Shown: positions 45,201 through 57,200 of the stretch, in pieces
Numbering within the stretch: the stretch's first letter is position 1
Layout of the letters: every line of letters starts with the position of its first letter
NCBI GenBank assembly: GCA_000711775.1
Contig: ARYC01000140.1
Span: 140,420 to 204,419, forward strand
Length of the DNA: 64,000 nucleotides
Direction: 5' to 3'
From: Oxytricha trifallax
Lineage: Eukaryota; Ciliophora; Spirotrichea; Sporadotrichida; Oxytrichidae
Notes under the pieces: model-generated
Told to the model about the DNA's origin: nothing
The model's database searches: none
Seen by the model: only the letters and a program-made list of their open reading frames with translations
Position numbers and translations under genes: made by a program

Positions 45201-48200
45201 TTTGTTTCAATTGACTTCTGAGTTTGAAATCGTTGTTTAGCCAGTAAATTGAATGTTCATATCATATTCATTGCAGTATAAAAATCCACCTTAGAAACTT
45301 GCTTTTGGGGGGGTTTATTTATTAAAGGATAAATTTCTTTTTAACTGATTTCTTTTGATGATATTTATTTTATACATAATTTTAATAAATAATTTTAGAT
45401 TTCCTTCTTTTGTATTGTTAATTAGGTTAGTTCCATTGAATATAGTGTAACTATTTTAATCTAATTGTTCATAATAATCTTCATTATTTAAATACAAAAA
45501 CCCTCCATCTCCGTAGGATATAGAATCCTATATCAAAACATTAGTAAAAACTAGGGTGCTAAATTAATATAATTTAATCTAAATTTACACATATTAAATA
45601 AGAATTTATCTTAAGTTTTTAGCAATTTATTACTAATAATAATATATTGGTGTGACCATTTCCTTTAAAGAATATTCCACCACCTTTTTGTGATTAAGAA
45701 TTATAAAACTTTTTATTTTTAATTTATAAAATAATTAAATATAAATATTAATGTATATAATTCTTAAATCTTTATAATTCTTGTAAAATATAAGGTTTTG
45801 TTTTTTTTTTTTAATTATTTTATAAATATAACAAAAAACTTTGAATCAATAAACGTTAAATTAGAATACTAAGAAAGTACTACTCCCCCTTGATAAGCAG
45901 CATTATCTGTAAATGTTGAATTATAGTCAATAAAATTTGTTAAATATAAATCAAATGCACCTCCTCTAAAATTGTACTTGCAGCTGCTTATTGAATTATT
46001 ATTGTAAATATTAATAAATCTTTTTAATTTAAGCAAAAGTTTCATAAAATGAAAGATCTAATTTGTAGGGATTTTTATTGAAAATATAAATCTCGAATCA
46101 TTTAATATTTTTACCTTTAATATTTTAAAGGTTCTATAAATAATTTTAAATTATTAATTGTGAAAAATAATTTATTTAAGTTATAATAGAAGTAACTTCT
46201 TTAAATCCAATAAATTAAAAAGCAGAACCGAGATATTAAGTATAATCACTAGGATTATTTTATTATGAAAATTCGTCTTATGTAAGTATCTAGAAAACAT
46301 TAAAAATAAAATATTTTTTTTTCTCAATAGTAGATGGATGCTGATTTTTTTTTATTTTACTTCTGAAAAAATATAAGTATATTTAACGATAAATACTTTA
46401 AAGTACCATGCTTTACGTTTAATTTAAATTATAACTGAATATTTTTAATTATTTGTTTGATTGTTGATGCTCTCATTATAGCAATTTACTTTTAGATTTT
46501 GAATAGTAACAAATTAGCTTCTTGTAACTTTTAAAAAGCATCCACTTTACCTACATAATAATCCGTTTATCTCAATATTCTGAACTGTCAAATTCAAATT
46601 GGAGTTATAATACAAAAGTGCAGCGTAATATTCGCTTGAAAAATTAGTGGCTTTAATTATCACATTGGAGAAATCAATGTTCTAGTTAAGACTTATAGCA
46701 TGAACTAAACCTCCGTAGATCTTTGTGTAAACATTTTAGGGTTTTAATTTTATAGTGCATTTATAAAAATGAATTTAATAACTAAGTATGTAAAAAAAGG
46801 ACTCTATTAAAAATTGCTTATCTCTATAATACCTGTAAAAATTATGTTTGTCGAGTATTTAAAATTTAAATAATTTTATAATACAAAATTTTTATGTTCC
46901 TTTAATCTTTTTACAAATAAAAAATTCAAAAGAATTGAATTTTAAATATTTAAAATTTATTATTTTTAACTTTACTTAAACAAATATAAAGATAAATTCA
47001 AAATATAATGATGATATTAATAAAAAATGTAAAAATAATAATGCTAATTTAACTCTATTCTAAACTAAATAAGTATAAATAAACAACCACTGTAAAATGT
47101 TTGCCTTTTATTGATAGTATATAAAAAGTATTGAGAAATATTGATTTTTAGATTTCGAGAAACATATATTAAGTTTTATTATTTTATTTGTAAAGATGAT
47201 TTTTTTATAATAAATTCAGCCCCCAACTTTCATAAACTGGAACCTTAAATTTTTTTTCCGAAATATGAAATTTATTTCTTCGACAAAAAATCTTCCTAAA
47301 AGTTAATATCAAAAATCTAAAGGAAATATAATTTTAAAATATTTAAAGATACTTAGATTTTCAGAAATTTCTTTATAAAAGTAAATTTATATAGGCCTAA
47401 AAGTAAATTCAAAGATCTTTCATATTTATTGATACATAAATTTATATAATAATAAATTAAAATTTTATTATATATTTTCTTTATTTATACAATGTTCATT
47501 TCTCATGGATATTTATATGCAAGAGATATTTTTATCTGAAAGACTTTTATAAAATTCAATAAATATTTTTTTTAAAAGCCTTATTAAAAATTCTGTATCA
47601 TAATGTTTATAAATTAGTTTACATAGATATTGTTATTATGATATTTGATCTTAGATTATAAATACCAAAAATCAAACTACTTTATTTGATGTATTTGTTT
47701 GGTCTATATAGTTTATGATTGAATTTTATGATTTTCATCAAAATCTTTTTACTATTTTAAAAATATTAAGCCTTTTAATTACAAATCCTTATAAGCACAA
47801 TTATTTGTTTATTTTTAGTTTTAAATGTCAAATTTTAAAGCAAAAGAATTTTTATATTTTGAATGTTTTAATAATCGATAAATTATCTTCATGATCGATA
47901 GTTTTAAATATTGAAACTTCTCAATTATTTATAATATTTGATTTCAGGAATAGTTTTTTAATTTAAGTACAATAGTGCTTAATATTTTATTGAAAAATAA
48001 ATCAAATTATCAATTAATGCAAGCATTGTTTAGTATTTTAAAGGGATAATATTGAAAATTGAGGAATTTTAAAAATTGATAAAAATAAATTTAAACATAG
48101 GAGTAAAATAAATCCAATAAGAGCATTTAGAGCTTATTTTAATGAAATTATTTAATCAGATTTAAAAAACACTTATTAATAATGGCAATCTGATAATAGT

Positions 48201-51200
48201 TTTATTAACTTTATAATATTGATTATAGTAGTTTTAAGCAAAACAAGAAAATTATTTGTTTCTGTTGTCTTAATATATATAAATATCACTCATTAAGAAT
48301 TTAGCATCATTCTATATAATTTACAATTAATAATTAAATTCACATCTCAATTTAGTTAACCATTATACTTAGTAAAGTTAATTACTAATAATTCTGACCA
48401 AATTAATTAGGAAGTCTTGAAATGATAAAATTATTTACAAAGTATCTAATTTTTTTTTTTAAAAATTGAATAATTTTTTGATTATTATAATAAAAAATTG
48501 AACTTTATATTTCTTAAGGATGTCGTGATTTAATAAATAGAATCAATCATATTTTTATAATTTAATTAAAAATAACAAAAGTGGTTTATAAAAATTATAA
48601 ATATATATATATAAAAAATCCATAACGACAAAAATTCTGTTGATATTGTTTATAATCTTTGAATTTACTTTTATAAAGAAATCTCTGAAAATCTAAATAT
48701 CTTTAATCATTTTAAGATTTTATTTTCTTTATATTTTTATCTTAACTTTTAGGAAGATTTTTTGTCGAAGAAACAAATTTCAGATTTCGGAAAAAATTTT
48801 AAGGTTCAGGTTTATGAAAGTTGGAGGGGCCTACATATTCATGATTTATAATTTGAAAAATATAGTGAATTAATAATTTAATTTGATTTGATCAGAATAC
48901 TTATTATAATTAACAAAAATGGAAATATCTAAAAAAACATCTTGTCTTCTTCATCATCGTCATCGTCCTCATCTTCATGCATTTTTACAATTTATTTTTC
49001 CCCTCTCTGTGTGTCCCTGCGAAGCACCGACCTTGTGGCACCAGAAATCTTACCAGGTAGGACCACTATAAAAAAAAATTTAAGATATACTTTTTGTAAC
49101 TTACATTTTATGTGAGTGCTGTTGGTCCACCTGCTTCTGATCTATACGAATACTTTTTAATATATTAAGTTTTTGATTAAAATTATTAATTTCCTATTAT
49201 ACATCATAATTCTAACAGACTTAATTATCCCTTAGAAAGTAAACCTGCACTTCAATTTATCGACTATTATATATTATTATTATTATTTAAACTTTACGGA
49301 AATTAATACTGGGGCAAACCCAGCCAGATAGCTTAATTAGATTTTTACTTCATAATTTAGACTATAGACACCTCTAGTCAACCCTCCTCAGAGTATTTTC
49401 TATTTATTGAGGAAACCAGTTCCGGCATCTGACTCATGCTAACTTGCCACCACAATTGGTCATGCAAGGGGAAAAGGTCGAGACCCCCTCTGTGGTCTAG
49501 CAGTCTTGTTCACTACTGAATGATTTTCTTCTTTTACTGCATTGACTGACTTGCATCGATGAGTGCTTTTAGTTCAGGTAAGATTCCTTGCAAAGGCTTG
49601 TTGTATGGCTAGCTAAGGAGGAAAACCCTGAATAATACTTTACTGGTGTTATCTAATGCAAGTTATCGTCTTGCTTTTTTCCAGTAAATAGAGTCCAAAC
49701 TGAAATCCAAATGGTATCTCTTAAATCCTACTCTACACCTGATGCACTCAACTCTAAATTGCAAGAATAGGTGTATTATTTAGTTTTAACTCGACTTACT
49801 TGATCAACGGTCCACTTTTATATTGGCATGCTCCCCCAAAACATTGCCTGAAGTATTCTGAGGAGGTCTCAGGTATAGACTGGATTTATCTCGTAAAAGC
49901 CGAGTGTCTTCAAGGTTTTGAACACCTGAGTATCGGTATTGGTCGGGACTTTGCTCCCATCTTATCAGTAGGTCGTACCTGACTACCATATAAGTTATTA
50001 AATATTATACAATTAGATCGAGAAGTTAATAGAAAATAAATTTATAAAATTATGCTGCTAAGAATAAAAAATATCTTTAATATAAAAAAATAAAAAATAC
50101 CAAAAGTACTACTTTCTTAATATTATTATTGCAGGAATACATTTTAAAATGGGAAATTAATTTAAATTAAATTAATTATAAATCAAAATCTTGGCAGTTA
50201 AAGTAGGCCAATTTAATAGATTTTGGGTTCATTCGATAGAAAATTCAAAATTAGCTGGACTTTATTATTGGCGGTACTATTTTATCGCATCTCTGAAGCG
50301 AGATAAACTAGACTTACGCATCTTAATTCATTTAACTATAACTTACATTAAATTCGAGTTATCTCTCCAGGGTTGCGATAAAATAGTACCGCCAATAATA
50401 AAGTCCAGCTAATTTTGAATTTTCTATCGAATGAACCCAAAATCTATTAAATTGGCCTACTTTAACTGCCAAGATTTTGATTTATAATTAATTTAATTTA
50501 AATTAATTTCCCATTTTAAAATGTATTCCTGCAATATTTCTTTTTAATATCCTTCTTTAAATTAAAAATAATTTTTTCGAATGTATCGTAAACTTGATTA
50601 ATAGTTATAATTTTATGATTTTATTATTAATTTAATTTTTTTTATCATATCATAATATTTCATTTAATAGATAAAAAAAACTGTTTGTTTAAGATTATTT
50701 TTTATAACTTTTTCTTCTTCTAATAATTCATTTTATATTTTTAAGTATTATGTCAAATAATAGTGCCCTTGCGAATATATCAACCCTCCATAATTACACT
50801 CTATATCGCTTATAGTTGCATTATTAATGATCAAAGTGACATTTATACCCAGTTTAAATCCTGCCCCTTGAAATGCATTTAATTCTTTTATTTCCAAATT
50901 GTTCAAAGTGAGATAACTATGCTATGTGTCTATTATACCTCCACTGCGAGCAGAGATTTTATTATAAGAACTATTCGAATCTGTGAATTCTGTATTTTCA
51001 AAATTATAAATCGCTCCTTGACTTCCATAGTTGCAGTTTTATATCGTATTATTGTAAATAATGAAACATTATATTTCTCAAATAAATAATAATTACAATG
51101 ACTTATGAAATTTCAATCAATTATACATAAAATTTTAATACCAGCAATATATTGAGAATCTACTTTTGATTTATTGTTGTCAAACTTAAACAAACTAGCA

Positions 51201-54200
51201 TTTTGCATTAAAAAATTAGAAATTGCATATCTTAAATCATCTCTGCTTATCTCATTAAAACTACATCCAATTTAACAAAATTACATGCTAAAACTAAAAT
51301 CAGCAACTTTTGTGTAAATGTATTAAGCTAAACTTGCTATTTTATCTATAGTATTGTTGAATTAATATAGTAAAAAAAAATAATTATAAAATTTGAATTT
51401 GAAATATTAAAGATATTCAGATTTTTAAAATGTGTATTTTAATTTATAATATAAGTATTCAAATTCTTGAGCTAAATATTTGCTGAAGAACCTGACAATA
51501 AGAGTCCTTCGTTGTCTAATCCCCTTTAGTATTTTACAAATAATTATAATATTTATATTAATTAAAAAATTAGTCACTCAAGTTGCAAATATCTAATGGT
51601 CATAAATTAAAAAATAGAAGTTATTTATTAGAATAAAAGTGTAAAAATATTAATGATTACCAAATTGAGGTTAGCTAGTTAAAAACATTGTAAAATAGTT
51701 TTTAAATGCCATTTTTTGCGTAAGCCAAAATTTTAACTTAAAAAATGAGAATTCTAAAGATTTCTTGAAGATTATTAAAAATAAAGATCATTTTAGTAAT
51801 AATATTCTGGGAATTTCTACAAAGATAATGCATTCTATGTTAAAAACTTTCTAAAATAAAATATTCTATAATATGGAATATTTTCATAACTCTTTTATTC
51901 CTTTAATAGATCTTTCCCTTATTATTGAACAACTATATTTTTCTTAAATTTTCACTAAAATTAGAATTGTAACAAAATTGTAAAATATCAAACCATTCTT
52001 TTAATTTATTATTTGTTATAAAATTTTGAACTTAATTTTTAAGATATTAATGATTAGGGTTTATATCTTTTATTCCAGTTAAATATATAAATGCTCCCTC
52101 ACCTGTACCAATCAATTAAATAATCTATGCTTATTAAAGTTAAATATCAGTTGTTTGTGATTCAACATGCAAAAAACTACCATCCCCTGAGGAATTGAGT
52201 TAGTTCAGATAAAAACCATTTGATGCTATAAATGAAGTGTAATTACTTGATTTTACACCTAGAAACCCTGCATTATAGTTGCAATTTAAAATTCATAATA
52301 ATAGCTCAAAAACTTAAAAATAATTCATGCTACACAATCAATATTTAGATGGTTAAAGTAAATTAATGAAAAGTATTTAGCCTCTATTATGTTATCAAAT
52401 CCTTCCATATAAAATATTCCTCCAAAAGCAGATGTATTTGTTTAAAAAATTGTAAAGCCACTTTGAATGACTAGCTTGTTTACGCTACTTATCATACTTA
52501 CTATACCTCCATTTTCATTTGGATTATCTTAGCTTATATTTGGGTATTTTTAAAAGTTTTTTTCATTAATTACAAGAATTTGCAATATAAAACTGTTTAT
52601 AAAAATCGTTCTTAAATTAAAATCCCTCTTTTCTAGCTTATGGTATTTAATTAGGGGGACTATACGAATTCAACAGTATTTTTGTTTTGAGATACAAGCT
52701 TTGCCAGAACTGAAGAGCCAGTAGAAGTTAAGTTGATAAATTATGATTGAGTTCCAATTGAAAGCATTTTTAACAAATTAATTAGAGAATTCTAATTATT
52801 GTGAAAATTAATAATTAATGTAATTTATTACTATATACATTAAAATTATTATTAAATTTTACTAGATCCAATTTTTAATAATTTCAAAATTAATTTATAT
52901 AAATTATGTATATTAATTAAGTTTATTAAGTTATAGGATTATGCAATTTAAATACCAAAATAATAATTTTATAATTTATTTATCTTTTTTTTTATCACTT
53001 AAAAAATTCATAAAAGCTTTTATATTTTTAACATTCAAAGCAAATATCTTTTAATGATACCATTATTTCATAAACTTTCTGGTAATTTCTGAATAATTAA
53101 ACTATCATAATAAATAATTATCATATTTGAGATCTATCCGCTTAAACTAAACAACCCAGGTGTATAATCAGTGTCAAATTGCTCAACTTAAAATCCATAT
53201 AAAATAACTTAAGTACTTTCAACTGTTCCAATGTCAATTAAGGAGCATTTAGATAGATTTTATAATATTTTCAGTATAATTTAATATCGAAATAAAAAAA
53301 TAAATTAATAAAAGTATATATTAAAAATACAGGTTGAAAAGTTGTTATAGTCTTTTAAAGATTAATGAATGAACTAACATTTAATAATTCTTAAAATCAA
53401 TAAAATAAAATTTAATGAAAAAAATCTACCGAATCGGACTTTTAAACATTAGTGAATTTGATCTCTAAATATTTTTAAACTAATGTAGTGATTATGATGA
53501 AAATAGAAGGGTTGAATCAAATAAATGAGAATTGAAATTACACAAGCAAATACTTTTCTTTGAATATAAGTAAGCAAATGTATAGTTATTTATATTTAGT
53601 CTAATAAAACTATTGTACATAAATTATTGTGATGAAACTATTGAAAGATTGAAGTTAATTATTAAATTATCTATTTTTGATTTGAAAACTTTTTTAAATA
53701 TAAATATAAAAGATAATAAATTGTATTTTTTATAATTTGTATGCCATTAATTTTTAAATTTTACTTATTATCTCAGAGTAAGATTGCTGAACTCAAAATT
53801 TAAAAATATTAGACTCGCATTTTACTAAAGATTTTACATACTTACTAAGCATCCACTACCAACAATAGAATTTTAAGCATCTTACCAACTTCTTATCATA
53901 GATACATTTTATGCTTTAAAATACAAGAACATAACTTGATATGCGTTAGTGTAAAAAAGTGGTCTTGTGCATGAAATACAATCGAAATTTGATATCTCAA
54001 TACTTAAAAAAGTTTGAGAGCTTTGAGTTTCTTAAAGTGAGAGTTCTGGAATGTATGTTGAGAAAAAGTCAGAGTCTGTATTTATATCTACCATCCCATA
54101 TTTAACATCGCTGTATATCCCACTTATATAGTCATAGCCATTGGTTTTAACATTTGTAGAAGATCCATATCTCACTAATGGAAGAATTGAATAGGGATAC

Positions 54201-57200
54201 CTTGGTATATAATCTAAAGTCAATCCTAATCTATCTATTTGACTTTACACTCCATAATGATTAAAAACTGAAATGTTAAAGTAATCATAGTATCCATAAT
54301 GATTTTCTAGATATAAAAACTCTGATCTTAGAGTAGAGTAAGTGGGTTAAATCAACGAATTAGATAATAACTAGTTACTATTGAAGTTTAAATATTAGGC
54401 TCCCATTACTTTTACATTACAACAAGCTAATAAATATTGGTTAAAATTTTCATAATCTGACACTTAATCTAAAGTGTATTCATTGATGCTTGTCCTGAGA
54501 TATTGTTTAATTAAAGTATATCATTAAAGAGGATCAATATTATTACTTTAGTTTCATTTTTATAATAGATTTATCTTAAAGTACTCGAGTAATCTTAAGG
54601 ATTAATATTCTTGTCCTAGCTTCCTTCAAATTTTTCATCTTAGATTTGAATCTTTGGAACATTCAATATATTTACGACACCACTCTACTTTGATACAGTG
54701 TTAAAATATTGTTAGAAATGAAAGAAATTAATTAGTTAAGCATATTCTTTAATCTATAATTCAAAAGAGAGTTTTGTTAATTTATTAAATTATATCATAA
54801 TGAGTAAAGAAATTGAGATATAAACTTTCTTAACAATTTATTTATAACTCTGGTTTTCAAAATTATACTGCTTGAGAAATTGAATCTTTTCTCTTATAAT
54901 AAATAATGGCAAATAAAAATACATCATAAAAATGAAATGTCATTAGCTCCTAATTTAAAAAAGCTTATTTTGATAATTCATGATCAAGTTTTTATAAATT
55001 TTTTATAATAGTAACCATTTCCAATGAAATTAAGTGAGTTAAAATCAAATAGATATCCGCTGTCCGTATCTAATAAAGTATTTGAATACTAAGTCTAATC
55101 ATAATTAACTAAAGATCGTTAATTTACGAAATAGCTATTAATTTAAGTATCAAAACCAGTTTCTTAATCATTTGGCATATAAGCAAAATCTTGAGTGGGT
55201 CTACACATAATCTTGATAGCACCTTCTTAAAAACCTGCACATCCAAAACTGTTTTGAATTTGATTATAAGCTATTAAAAGTCCATGGCAAAGGGAAGTTT
55301 ACTCATTAACAATGTATTGAGTTGGAAATATGCCAGTTGATCGCATCTTTACTCTTATAATTTAAGAATCTAAGAGGCCTGCAGTGTATTAGAAATAGTT
55401 ATCATAAATAGCAACTCTTGATGATGTATAGCTTCCTCTATCTAGTAAATCAAGGAATATTAACCCATAAAAAAAGAAATATAAAATACGGATGAGTGAA
55501 ATTATAAAATAAATTTTAATGAAAAACCCGTTTGAAGCTGAATTTCTATAGAATTAATTTTAGTTGATGTTAATCTTGTAAAAACCTTTAAGTTTCTTTG
55601 TTATGAGTATTGAGATTTAAATAGATTAATAAATTTGTTAATGATATAAATCATTAAATTTTTGCCAATTTTTCAAATATATTTTCTAAATTAAAACATA
55701 TATAAGATGAAAATCTTTTTACTATGTAATGTCTTATCAAAGCCATATAATAATTAATTTAGTATAATTATCCAGACCTTAATTATAGTTCTAATTAAAT
55801 ATTTAGGATTTATTATCCATGGTTTACTATAGATATAAATGATCTTAGTTAGAGCTTTTATTTGATTCCTAAGCTCGGATACTTATCCAAGGATGGAAAT
55901 TGATTTCTAAATAATTGCACAGATATTTCACAATCCTTATAAGCAATGAAATTGTCTTAAAAATAACCCTATGATATCTAAATAGGGCCTCTGAAGCTAT
56001 TGAGGTCTATAAATTACCCTGTGAATTACATTTAATAAGTAGGATCTACAGTTATAGTTTCGCTTTAAGTTTTCTTGAACATGCCTGTTTTATAGACTCT
56101 TACTTATGTAAGATTAAGACCAAAGCAAGGCTATTGAGTAGTATCTTATAAAGAGCAAGATTGATTAAAAGGATCAAAATAAGGCAATAGATTGGTTCTT
56201 ATTGATGATAGCTAAGAGTTTTAGATATTGCTTTGTCTTTGTAAGAATGTTGCTGTAATGGAAGATTAATCTGCATCATTTTTCTAAATCGCTATAGGCT
56301 ATTTATTACCAATTATACTTCCACAAGAATTTATATTGTCAAATTATACATTAGTCATTGTAATATTTCCTCCAAACTCGTTTACTTGTATAAGACTGTT
56401 AAACTCATAGAGAAAGTTTTTAAAGTAAACATACTAAAAAATAATATTAATTAAAGGAATCTAAATTTTACTTCTAGATTTAAAGTAGGGACTTTGGTCA
56501 TCATTGTATTTTTATTGATATCGAACTCTATAAAAGAGCCTCCAAATGGAATTAGGCAAGCATCAGTTCTAAAGAAATTAAAATATAAATTTAAAGATAA
56601 AAATCTTACGGTTAATGTCTTAATTTGCAAACAGATTTACCATAAATCATATAGCCAATCATGTTGTTTTAAATAATATAGCAACAATTTGATGTGTAAT
56701 CTGATGAACAGTTAAATAGTGGAAAGTCATCCTTTTCATCAATTAATGAATCAACTGCATCGAATTAGATCCATTTTAAAGAAAAACCAGGCCCAACTTT
56801 GAATTTGAATGCATCTCTTAACTTGTAGTTTATTATGACAAACTAATTTTCTTTATCAGGCATAATATTTATTCTTGTTGTTTGAGAATACTGATCTCTC
56901 ATTAGTGATTAATATTCTTAAAATGGGTATTGCTTTAGCATGAAATGAGGTAGAAAATATGTGTTAATAAGCAATATGTCAATATGGCACTCTAAATAAG
57001 GGGCCCCCAGTTCTTCTGCTAATAAAAGAGCATCTTAAATGGAATAAAAAGGATAATCTTATGACCCACTTAATTCAGATGGTGGATTGTCTACCTAGTA
57101 TTCCTTTACACTTTTAACATAAATAGTGAAATTTTATTGATTTTCCTTTAATACACAGCTTCCATATGAGATACTTCTATCGTCTTTATGCAGATAGTAA

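Noticed and set aside
49400-49520. A possible pol III B-box (GGTCGAGACC) in the GC-richer island.
   Set aside because: One base short of the consensus, with no credible A-box or terminator at the right spacing.
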